Source: Gammaproteobacteria bacterium | GTDB taxonomy: Bacteria; Pseudomonadota; Gammaproteobacteria; Pseudomonadales; Azotimanducaceae | DNA length: 5,273 nt | Reading direction: 5' to 3' | Assembly: GCA_018667205.1 (NCBI GenBank) | Contig: JABIVN010000317.1 | Coordinates: 1 to 5,273 of the forward strand | Part shown: one piece after another, positions 1-5,273 of the stretch | Numbering within the stretch: position 1 is the stretch's first letter | How the letters are laid out: the number at the start of each line of letters is the position of its first letter | Program-made: the position numbers and the translations under genes | The notes under the pieces: generated by a model | The model's database searches: none | Seen by the model: only the letters and a program-made list of their open reading frames with translations | What the model was told of the DNA's origin: nothing

Positions 1-783
1 AACGGTAATTTCATGTTGTCACCGGACGGTATTGTTGCTGTGCTTGATTGGGAGGTTGCTCATGTCGGTGATCCCATGCGGGATCTTGGCTGGATGTGTA
101 CCAATTCCTGGCGATTTGGTGCCAGCGACCCGGTTGGTGGCTTTGGTCAATACGAAGACCTGTTCCAGGGATATGAAGACGAGTCCGGCAAGATCGTCGA
201 TCCAGAGCATGTAAAATTCTGGGAAGTCTTTGGTTCATTCTGGTGGTCGGTAGGCTGCCTCGGCATGGCCGAACATTACCGAAGCGGCCCGGACAAAACC
301 GTAGAACGACCGGCGATTGGTCGGCGTACGTCAGAGTGTCAGGTCGATTGTGTCAATCTGCTGATTCCAGGTCCCGTTAAGATGGTGAAGGAATCACCAG
401 GATTCACGAGCGTGGATATCCCTCGCACCGATGAACTGCTTGTCAGTGTCAGGGATTTCCTTCGCAACGATGTCATGGATGAAACGACTGGTCGGGCAAA
501 TTTTTTGTCGCGGGTGGCCGCCAACTCATTAGATATTGTGCTGCGCGAATTATCGTTAGGGCCCCTGCACCAAACGTTGGAGCTTGACCGACTGCGGGCG
601 TTGTTCGAGTCCGACGAAGGCCTTGATGTCCTTAAAAGGCGACTGGTGACAGCGCTACGTGATAAGCAAATCTCGTTGGACAATGAGGCGCTGCAGAATC
701 ACTTGCGTCAGACGGTGGTCAACCAGGTTGCGATAGACCAACCCAAATACTCTGGGCTCAAGAATGCGTTGAATAATGCCTAG
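1..783 (+). CDS. APH-fold phosphotransferase with C-terminal DUF6285 domain (5' partial)
   Basis: The frame is open from base 1, so the N-terminal part (kinase N-lobe and the HGD half of the catalytic loop) lies outside the window; the ATG at 13 is internal. The visible part starts with GNF, whose Asn (bases 7-9) fits the end of the HGDxxxxN loop. It is followed by VLDWE, whose Asp (bases 46-48) is the expected Mg-binding residue, and then GDPMRDLGW. The run IGRRTSECQVD (from about 102 residues after base 13) closes the kinase domain. After a short linker, roughly residues 137-254 (PRTDELL, RVAANSLDIVLREL, and QPKY near the end) look like DUF6285. Known family members near acyl-CoA dehydrogenases act on hydroxyacyl-CoA substrates (LvaA, ACAD10/11), so a cytoplasmic acyl-CoA or hydroxyacyl kinase is more likely than antibiotic resistance. 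The substrate is inferred, not shown. The stop TAG at 781 overlaps the next gene by 8 bases. Confidence 0.85.
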   Translation, partial: NGNFMLSPDGIVAVLDWEVAHVGDPMRDLGWMCTNSWRFGASDPVGGFGQYEDLFQGYEDESGKIVDPEHVKFWEVFGSFWWSVGCLGMAEHYRSGPDKTVERPAIGRRTSECQVDCVNLLIPGPVKMVKESPGFTSVDIPRTDELLVSVRDFLRNDVMDETTGRANFLSRVAANSLDIVLRELSLGPLHQTLELDRLRALFESDEGLDVLKRRLVTALRDKQISLDNEALQNHLRQTVVNQVAIDQPKYSGLKNALNNA

Positions 784-1597
784 GTTCGTTCTTCTGGTAT
801 TGTTTTTGATTCTCAGTAATACGCTTTTAGCTGAGGCTATACCCGTTAAGTTGCCGATCGGCGTTGAAGGGATCCTTAATACACCCGCTGGGCCAATCAA
901 AGGGTCCGTGCTGCTGCTGCATGGCTGGAATGCGGATATGAACGAAGTGGGCAACCTTTACGCAGATCTGGCAGGGCAACTTGCAGAAAGAGGGGTCGCG
1001 AGTTTTAGGATTAGCTTTAGCGGTGAAGGCGCTAGGACAGGGTATGTGGTGAGCTCCACTTTTGACTCCCGCGTAGGGGAAGCGGAAGCTGCCCTTCAAT
1101 TTATGAAGGAAAAGTTCCCGCAGGTGTCACTCGGCGTTCAGGGATACTCACTGGGTGGTCTCACGGCAATGGGTTTGGTTGGTCTATACCCTGATACCTT
1201 TAAAACCATGGTGCTCTGGGCTGCCGCTGCAGAGATGAGGATCAACGGTGATGCCGCCTATGACGCCGCTGTTCGAAAAGCGATGAAGCATGGCCGTGCG
1301 GTGTACAAAGACTGGACTGATATCACGCTAACCCGTGAGTTCATCTCAGGGTTTGTAGGGGTGAACGTCGAGAGTAATCTGGCGCTTTACACGGGCGCGT
1401 TACTGACGATACGCGGCGACCAGGACTTTTTGCCAGGGCTCGATCCAGCGTGGTTAAAACTGGCGCCAACTGACGACAAGGCATTCATTCTGATGGGTGG
1501 CGCGGATCATATATTTCATGTGCTGGATCCCGAGAAGCCTGGCTATAGTGAACGCTTGCTCCAGTCTACTACGAACTGGTTTGATCGAACGCTTTAA
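776..1597 (+). CDS. Exported alpha/beta hydrolase (serine esterase/lipase-like)
   Basis: A complete 273-residue protein. Residues 1-20 are a signal peptide candidate: a short basic start (MPR), a strongly hydrophobic core (VLLVLFLIL) and a likely cleavage around LLA-EA, which suggests export to the periplasm or outer surface. The fold signature is clear: HGW at 49-51 supplies the oxyanion region, the nucleophile elbow GYSLGG places Ser125, RGDQD gives a likely acid at Asp215 or Asp217, and GGADHIF gives His245. Together these form a full Ser-Asp-His triad. The family covers esterases, lipases and acyl hydrolases, and the substrate cannot be read from the sequence. The ATG overlaps the upstream stop by 8 bases and has no good Shine-Dalgarno sequence, so translation is probably coupled to the phosphotransferase gene. 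A start further downstream would cut into the signal peptide. Confidence 0.85.
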   Translation: MPRFVLLVLFLILSNTLLAEAIPVKLPIGVEGILNTPAGPIKGSVLLLHGWNADMNEVGNLYADLAGQLAERGVASFRISFSGEGARTGYVVSSTFDSRVGEAEAALQFMKEKFPQVSLGVQGYSLGGLTAMGLVGLYPDTFKTMVLWAAAAEMRINGDAAYDAAVRKAMKHGRAVYKDWTDITLTREFISGFVGVNVESNLALYTGALLTIRGDQDFLPGLDPAWLKLAPTDDKAFILMGGADHIFHVLDPEKPGYSERLLQSTTNWFDRTL

Positions 1598-1611
1598 CGA
1601 CTGGAGCAATT

Positions 1612-1637
1612 AGCGGTAAGGGGTTTCAACCGCTTTA
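1612..1637 (+). terminator. Possible weak terminator hairpin after the hydrolase gene
   Basis: AGCGGT (1612-1617) and ACCGCT (1629-1634) are perfect 6-base arms around an 11-base loop, 14 bases after the hydrolase stop, followed by only TTTA. The position fits a transcription end, but the stem is short and the U tract is poor, so this is a weak call. Confidence 0.3.
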
Positions 1638-1639
1638 GC

Positions 1640-1673
1640 CTTCAAACACTGTAGTCTTCAAACACTGTAGTCT
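1640..1673. repeat. Perfect 16-base tandem duplication
   Basis: The unit CTTCAAACACTGTAGT occurs at 1640-1655 and again at 1656-1671, and the first two bases of a third copy (CT) follow. It lies between the hydrolase gene and the DUF445 remnant. The perfect match suggests a recent slippage duplication or a short variable-number repeat. No function can be read from it. Confidence 0.85.
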
Positions 1674-1808
1674 CACTTCCTTTGTTTGCCGGCGTTTAGT
1701 GATATCGTTTCTGGCTTGATGGGTCTTTTAGAGTGACGTCGGGATGGATCCAGTTTAATAATGCCAGGTATCATATGTCCGGAGTGATGTCCTTAGTCTG
1801 TTTTTTGT

Positions 1809-2195
1809 TCACAAAGAAAGTTTTTCGATCAACGCTCGAACCACATGAATAGAGAGACCGACCAGTCCTGCAACGATTCCGCCATTGATTCGAATGAACT
1901 GCAGGTCTTTGCCAATCTGCTCTTCAATGCGTTCCGATGTGGCCTTTGGGTCCCAGCCTTCAATTGTTTCCGAGATCAGCGCTGCAACCTCGTCGCTATA
2001 GCGGCTAATAAGATGCATGGGGCCTACCTCGGCCCGATCATCAATTTTGTTCGCCAACGTCTCGTCATCCAAAATCGACTGGCCTAAGGCAAGCGCTGCT
2101 TTTTCGACGGCTTACTTGAACTCAGCATTGGGGTGTTCGCTTTGGGGAATAAGGACTTCTTTAATAAATCGCCAATTAGGCGTCTGTAAATTCAA
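1809..2195 (-). pseudogene. DUF445 (YjiN-type) membrane protein, decayed C-terminal remnant
   Basis: Read on the minus strand, the frame closed by the TGA at 1809-1811 ends in EEQIGKDLQFIRINGGIVAGLVGL, the hallmark C-terminus of DUF445 proteins (GKDLQFIRINGxxVGGLVGL, a membrane-anchored helix), preceded by the usual helical stretch with a WD pair (EGWDPKA). The frame runs upstream past the ATG at 2072 without a normal start: residues such as EKAALALGQSILDDETLANKI fit the family's coiled segment. It then meets an in-frame TAA at 2112-2114. Beyond that, family-like sequence continues (NWRFIKEVLIPQ) until a TGA at 2196-2198. Intact family members are roughly 400 residues, so about three quarters of the gene is missing. 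Either a recent nonsense mutation plus a 5' deletion, or an assembly error at the TAA, would explain it. The biochemical function of the family is unknown. Confidence 0.7.
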
Positions 2196-2340
2196 TCATT
2201 GCCGGTGCCCCAACTCGTTCCTCCTTGATCGTGATCTCCTCCTCACGGATACCCTCGGAATGTCTCAGCGCCTCTATAAGCTCGTTGATCGCGGCGCTGG
2301 CCAGTCCTGCAGCCACCTGTTCCGCGATCACGGGGACCAT
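2176..2340 (-). CDS. Possible small protein, 54 residues, unknown function
   Basis: The ATG at 2340 (minus strand) is preceded by GGAGG with a 5-base gap, the best Shine-Dalgarno match in this intergenic region; it decides this start over the GTG at 2406, which lacks one. The product begins MVPVIAEQVAAGL, has a predicted amphipathic helix up to about residue 27, then an acidic and polar run (REEEITIKEE) and ends in EFTDA. Third codon positions are rich in G and C through the helical part, which favours real coding. I do not recognise a family, and there is no signal peptide or membrane segment. Its stop lies just upstream of the DUF445 remnant on the same strand, and the two tails overlap slightly in different frames. 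It may be a genuine small gene, or the broken front of a larger decayed gene. Confidence 0.35.
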   Translation of the reverse strand: MVPVIAEQVAAGLASAAINELIEALRHSEGIREEEITIKEERVGAPAMIEFTDA

Positions 2341-2417
2341 CGCAGCCTCCGAGGTCGCGGTCAGATAGCCAGCCCATTGACAAGAGAGTTCAAAGTAAGC
2401 ACTCACTAGCTGGATTA

Positions 2418-2436
2418 TTGCCTAAGGGATAGGCAA
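2418..2436. promoter_or_regulatory. Perfect 7-bp inverted repeat, operator-like
   Basis: TTGCCTA (2418-2424) and TAGGCAA (2430-2436) are exact reverse complements around a 5-base centre, giving a 19-base dyad typical in size of dimeric repressor sites. It lies upstream of the minus-strand small ORF (78 bases before its ATG, 12 before the alternative GTG). No U tract follows, so an operator or a structured leader is more likely than a terminator. The binding factor is unknown. Confidence 0.4.
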
Positions 2437-2731
2437 ACCAGTGGCAAGGCGTTTCACTAGGGTAAGCCCCTGGATCCGAGTTGGAACCTGAGTCATAAAA
2501 TGTTTATCGCTATTAGCAAGACTGTCTGGTTGAGAGAGGAAGCATGATGCAAGCCTGAAAGGTGAAGACAATGTTGATACCGCGGGGCCAACGGCATAAA
2601 AACAGCAGGATAAAATTGTATGAGCCTGTATTTTCGGTCGAATTGACCAATTTTTAGCTGATTGGACATTCGTTGGTTGAAAACAACATTAGCATTTGCT
2701 CCTATAGCCTAACGTTAACTAGCAAGTAGGG
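2437..2731. other. Intergenic stretch before the dehydrogenase gene
   Basis: I see no coding potential with family resemblance here. The part nearest the gene is AT-rich and should carry its promoter. An imperfect dyad, TGACCAAT (2644-2651) with ATTGGACA (2661-2668), has 7 of 8 arm bases matching across a 9-base spacer and could be an operator. TATAGC at 2703-2708 is a possible -10 hexamer, but the nearest TTGAAA (2677-2682) is 20 bases away, which is too long for a confident sigma70 call. Confidence 0.35.
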
Positions 2732-3508
2732 ATGACTGTGGATCTGTTTTCACTCAAGGGAAAAAATATTGCAATAACGGGGGCATCCTCAGGGTTCGGG
2801 CACCATTTCGCCGGAGTATTGGCCGCTGCTGGGGCCAATGTGATTCTCGGCGCGAGAAGGACCGATAAAATAGCCGATCGCGTTGCTGACATTAACGCTA
2901 GCGGCGGGCAGGCGCTGGGTGTTCCTCTTGACGTTACAGTTCCCGATTCCTGTGCTGATTTTTTGCGCCAGGCGGGTGAAGCCTTTGGCCCCGTTGATGT
3001 GCTGGTCAATAACGCCGGTGTTGAAGCCGGGGCGAAAACCTATTCGATGATCGATGAGGAAGACTGGGACTTCGTGCTGGACACCAATCTAAAATCAGTT
3101 TGGCGATTGTCCAAGATGTTTACAGAGACCGTGATAAAAAACAAACAACCTGAGGGGAATATCATTAATGTCGCCTCGATCTCTGCTTTTAGAACCATCA
3201 AAGGTCAGTTCCCCTACGCGGTGTCTAAAGCGGGACTGGTTAAAGCGACTGAAATTATGGCGCTTGAGGGGGCGCGTTACGGCATTCGTGTGAACTCTTT
3301 AGCGCCGGGATACATCCTCACGGATGTGAGTCGCATACTGCTTGAAAGCGAAAGATCCGATACTTTCGTAAAAGGTATCCCCATGCGTCGCTATGGAGAG
3401 TTTGAAGATTTAGATGGTCCCTTGCTGTTACTGGCATCAGATGGGTCACGTTATATGACGGGATCAACGATTGTCGTTGATGGTGGTCATATCGTTTCGG
3501 AACTTTAA
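2732..3508 (+). CDS. Short-chain dehydrogenase/reductase (classical SDR, probably NADP(H))
   Basis: A complete 258-residue classical SDR, the usual length. The Rossmann dinucleotide motif TGASSGFG spans residues 16-23. ARR at 41-43 after the second strand suggests a preference for NADP(H). LDVT (66-69) contacts adenine, NNAG is at 93-96, and Asn119 is the structural catalytic Asn. Ser149, Tyr162 and Lys166 (PYAVSKAG) complete the tetrad. SLAPGYILTD (189-198) is the conserved PG region, and VDGGHIVSEL ends the protein. It oxidises an alcohol or reduces a ketone, substrate unknown; annotated relatives are often called gluconate 5-dehydrogenase or 3-oxoacyl-ACP reductase, neither of which is supported here. 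Start choice: AGGG (2728-2731) touches the ATG at 2732, whereas the GTG at 2738 sits 6 bases from it, so the true protein may begin two codons later. No partner gene is adjacent, so it appears monocistronic. Confidence 0.93.
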   Translation: MTVDLFSLKGKNIAITGASSGFGHHFAGVLAAAGANVILGARRTDKIADRVADINASGGQALGVPLDVTVPDSCADFLRQAGEAFGPVDVLVNNAGVEAGAKTYSMIDEEDWDFVLDTNLKSVWRLSKMFTETVIKNKQPEGNIINVASISAFRTIKGQFPYAVSKAGLVKATEIMALEGARYGIRVNSLAPGYILTDVSRILLESERSDTFVKGIPMRRYGEFEDLDGPLLLLASDGSRYMTGSTIVVDGGHIVSEL

Positions 3509-3543
3509 CCATAAGTTGCTTAAATGGCTTAGCCGCTACCCGG

Positions 3544-3606
3544 ATTGAAGATTGAAGATCGGATCTCGGAACTCGGAACTCGGAACTCGGAACTCGGAAC
3601 TCGGAG
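3544..3606. repeat. Array of nine in-register heptamers
   Basis: Two copies of ATTGAAG (3544-3557), one hybrid ATCGGAT (3558-3564), five perfect copies of CTCGGAA (3565-3599) and one CTCGGAG (3600-3606) follow one another with no gap, all in 7-base phase. The sequence AGTTC (3605-3609) just at the end can fold back on GAACT of the last repeats (stem 3597-3601 with 3605-3609). AGATC and GATCT (3556-3566) form a small dyad at the junction of the two repeat families. It is 35 bases downstream of the dehydrogenase stop, between that gene and feoA. Such arrays change copy number by slippage. A role in transcription end or mRNA stability is possible but unproven. Confidence 0.9.
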
Positions 3607-3631
3607 TTCGCAGGTCTTTGCGCACGTACTT

Positions 3632-3648
3632 GAACCTTGACCTGGTTC
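3632..3648 (+). terminator. Small hairpin in the dehydrogenase-feoA spacer
   Basis: GAACC (3632-3636) and GGTTC (3644-3648) pair around a 7-base loop, extendable by one or two G-T wobbles. There is no U tract after it. It may be part of the 3' end of the dehydrogenase transcript. The call is weak. Confidence 0.2.
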
Positions 3649-3730
3649 GGCTTTGTGGGGGCTGTACTATGGTCATTGCTTGTATATTGCACAGATAACG
3701 CCGTGGTTTACTTTACTTTGGCCATCTAAA

Positions 3731-3745
3731 TGATAATAATTCTCA
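3731..3745. promoter_or_regulatory. Fur box upstream of feoA
   Basis: TGATAATAATTCTCA matches the 7-1-7 Fur consensus TGATAATxATTATCA at all but one arm position (C in place of A in the right arm). It lies 23 bases before the feoA ATG, and a plausible -10 element (TAATAA at 3734-3739, with TTTACT at 3712-3717 as a weak -35, 16 bases apart) overlaps it. Fur bound to Fe(II) would therefore block RNA polymerase, giving repression in iron-replete cells. This is the classical control of feo operons. Confidence 0.8.
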
Positions 3746-3768
3746 TCTTTATTTAGCTCGGCCTCTTT

Positions 3769-3999
3769 ATGACCCTTGCAGATGTGGCGCCAACGGGGCG
3801 CTGCCGAATTATAGGCGCTGCCATCGATCACCGTGATTTTCAGAGCCGCCTGTATGCGCTCGGTTTATACCCAGGTGTATGGGTTGATGTACTGCATATT
3901 GCCCCCTTCGGAGACCCGCTGCAGGTAAAGGTTGGACACACACTGCTGAGCATTCGTAAGCGCGAAGCCAGTCTTGTCATGGTGGAGTTGGAATCGTGA
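3769..3999 (+). CDS. feoA: Ferrous iron transport protein A
   Basis: A complete 76-residue protein, the normal FeoA length. It is a small cytoplasmic SH3-like beta-barrel that assists FeoB. Conserved positions visible are the opening MTLADVAPTGRCRI, the RLYALGLYPG segment (the family's rL-x-x-mGl-x-pG motif), APFGDPLQVKVG and LLSIRKREASLVMVE near the end. No recognisable Shine-Dalgarno sequence precedes the ATG, and the leader from the Fur-overlapped promoter would be only about 20-30 bases. No other start would leave the conserved first strand intact. Its TGA overlaps the feoB start as GTGA, so the two are translationally coupled in one Fur-controlled operon. The identification is secure from sequence plus context. 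Confidence 0.93.
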   Translation: MTLADVAPTGRCRIIGAAIDHRDFQSRLYALGLYPGVWVDVLHIAPFGDPLQVKVGHTLLSIRKREASLVMVELES

Positions 4000-5273
4000 G
4001 CGCTTTCAGGATTGCACTCATAGGGAATCCCAATTGCGGCAAAACAACGCTTTTCAATGCGTTGACGGGTTCACACCAGAAGGTCGGTAACTGGCCCGGG
4101 GTAACGGTTGAGAAAAAGACCGGCACATTTATCGATGAGAATCGTGATTGCGAAATAGTTGACCTTCCAGGAATTTATTCGCTCGAGCAGGATTATCTTG
4201 GGCTGGATGAAAAGATCGCGCGAGACTATCTGACGGCGGGTGACTTTGACGTCATCCTGAATATTATTGACGCCGGCAACCTGCAGCGAAACCTGATCCT
4301 GACGCAGCAATTGCTGGAATTGGGTCTACCGGTGGTTGTTGCGGTTAACATGCTTGATGTTGCGGAACGAGAAGGCATCACCGTTGATACTGAGTCGCTA
4401 ACTGATCAACTTGGCGTGCCAGTCGCCCCCATTATCGCGTCGAAGCAGCAGGGGTTAGATGAGCTGTTGCTGCAATTGTTTACCGCTGACGCTTCTGGCA
4501 GGCAAATCGAAGTGCTCACCAGTGGTGAATTTGTTGGTGAAAAAATTATCAAACGCTACCAGCGTGCGGAAACCATTGTCAGCGGCGCCGTGCAGATGGT
4601 TCCGGTTGCGCACACTATTACCGAAAGACTTGATAAGTGGGTGCTCAACCGTTGGTTGGGTATACCGATTTTTCTGGCGATGATGTACGTCATGTTTACG
4701 GTGGCAGTTAATGTCGGTGCCGTATTTATTGATTTTTTCGATGTGCTTTTTGGCGCTTTGGTCGTTGACACGCCGCGGTGGTTTCTGGAATCCGCAAATG
4801 CACCGGCTTGGGTAATCGTGTTGCTTGCTGACGGCCTGGGGGGAGGCGTTCAATTAGTGGCAACTTTCATACCCGTAATTGGTGCTTTATTTCTCTGTCT
4901 TTCATTGCTGGAGTCTTCAGGCTACATGTCCCGCGCGGCCTTTGTTGTTGATCGGCTTATGGCAAGAATTGGTCTGCCAGGTACGGCATTTGTGCCCCTG
5001 ATCGTAGGGTTTGGTTGTAATGTGCCCGCGGTCATGGCGGCACGGTCGCTAGGCAAAGAGAGCGATCGCCTGCTCACGATTTCGATGGCGCCATTTATGT
5101 CCTGCGGCGCAAGACTGACAGTATATGCACTATTCGCAGCAGCCCTATTTCCTACGAATGGGCAGAATGTTGTCTTCGGTTTATACCTGCTGGGTATCGC
5201 TATGGCAGTACTGACCGGCTCGCTGTTCCGTAAACAGATTTTTGATGAAGAGATGACGCCTTCTTTTCAGGAA
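3996..5273 (+). CDS. feoB: Ferrous iron transporter B, GTP-binding permease (3' partial)
   Basis: The first 426 codons, running off the right edge. The start is a GTG at 3996 overlapping the feoA stop, with GGAG at 3984-3987 eight bases upstream. The N-terminal G domain is complete: GNPNCGKT at 10-17 (G1, Cys14 where E. coli has Ser), Thr37 in NWPGVT (G2), DLPG at 56-59 (G3), NMLD at 118-121 (G4) and ASK at 148-150 (G5). A short linker then leads to KWVLNRWLG from Lys214, the beginning of the membrane domain. Transport signatures follow: GYMSRAAFV, GFGCNVPA with Cys341 and APFMSCGAR with Cys370, both matching conserved Cys positions of E. coli FeoB. It imports Fe(II) across the inner membrane, with transport dependent on GTP hydrolysis. 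The second gate half and any FeoC gene lie outside the window. Confidence 0.96.
   Translation, partial: MSAFRIALIGNPNCGKTTLFNALTGSHQKVGNWPGVTVEKKTGTFIDENRDCEIVDLPGIYSLEQDYLGLDEKIARDYLTAGDFDVILNIIDAGNLQRNLILTQQLLELGLPVVVAVNMLDVAEREGITVDTESLTDQLGVPVAPIIASKQQGLDELLLQLFTADASGRQIEVLTSGEFVGEKIIKRYQRAETIVSGAVQMVPVAHTITERLDKWVLNRWLGIPIFLAMMYVMFTVAVNVGAVFIDFFDVLFGALVVDTPRWFLESANAPAWVIVLLADGLGGGVQLVATFIPVIGALFLCLSLLESSGYMSRAAFVVDRLMARIGLPGTAFVPLIVGFGCNVPAVMAARSLGKESDRLLTISMAPFMSCGARLTVYALFAAALFPTNGQNVVFGLYLLGIAMAVLTGSLFRKQIFDEEMTPSFQE

Noticed and set aside
1..360. Aminoglycoside resistance phosphotransferase
   Set aside because: The fold is shared, but the IGRRTSECQVD region and the DUF6285 tail point to the acyl-CoA-associated branch.
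2017..2409. A 130-codon plus-strand open frame
   Set aside because: It lies antisense to the DUF445 remnant and the small ORF, its translation shows no family features, and the minus strand carries the recognisable motif.
2403..2460. TCACTAG direct repeats (2403-2409 and 2454-2460) as target-site duplications of a small mobile element
   Set aside because: The 44 bases between them have no terminal inverted repeats at the edges, and a 7-base match at this distance can occur by chance.
3544..3606. CRISPR array
   Set aside because: The units are 7 bases and directly adjacent, with no spacers and no cas genes.
3318..3692. A 124-codon minus-strand open frame with repeated SEFRVP peptides
   Set aside because: The peptide repeat is only the heptamer array read in frame, and the rest is antisense to the dehydrogenase gene.
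4455..4853. A 132-codon minus-strand open frame
   Set aside because: It is a shadow of feoB, whose plus-strand frame is conserved throughout.

Overview
The window looks like a chromosomal piece of a heterotrophic proteobacterium, most likely a gammaproteobacterium. This rests on the E. coli-like FeoA/FeoB pair behind a Fur-type site, a YjiN-type DUF445 remnant, and a lipid or acyl-CoA style kinase of the LvaA/ACAD11 type. The species cannot be told. No rRNA, tRNA, insertion sequence, integrase or CRISPR array is visible.

Layout, left to right. (1) Bases 1-1597, plus strand: the 3' part of a phosphotransferase (APH fold) whose reading frame continues into a DUF6285 domain. Its last 8 bases overlap the start of an exported alpha/beta hydrolase, so the two are probably co-translated. 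(2) Bases 1598-2731: about 1.1 kb with no intact gene of known family. It holds a weak hairpin, a 2 x 16-base tandem duplication, a decayed C-terminal piece of a DUF445 membrane protein on the minus strand (interrupted by an in-frame TAA), a possible 54-residue minus-strand small protein with a strong Shine-Dalgarno sequence, and a perfect 7-bp inverted repeat. (3) Bases 2732-3508: a complete classical short-chain dehydrogenase, apparently transcribed alone. (4) Bases 3509-3768: an intergenic region with nine heptamers in strict register, then a near-perfect Fur box. (5) Bases 3769-5273: feoA and the first 426 codons of feoB, joined by a GTGA overlap. This is the ferrous iron uptake operon, cut by the right edge.

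The modules look functionally independent: acyl or hydroxyacyl metabolism on the left, an orphan oxidoreductase in the middle, iron import on the right. The best leads are the kinase-DUF6285 fusion (possibly a one-polypeptide version of the LvaA/LvaB hydroxyacyl-CoA kinase), the FeoB with an unusually short linker between its G domain and its membrane domain, the heptamer array, and the decaying DUF445 locus with a small ORF beside it. I see no clear evidence of an entirely new system.
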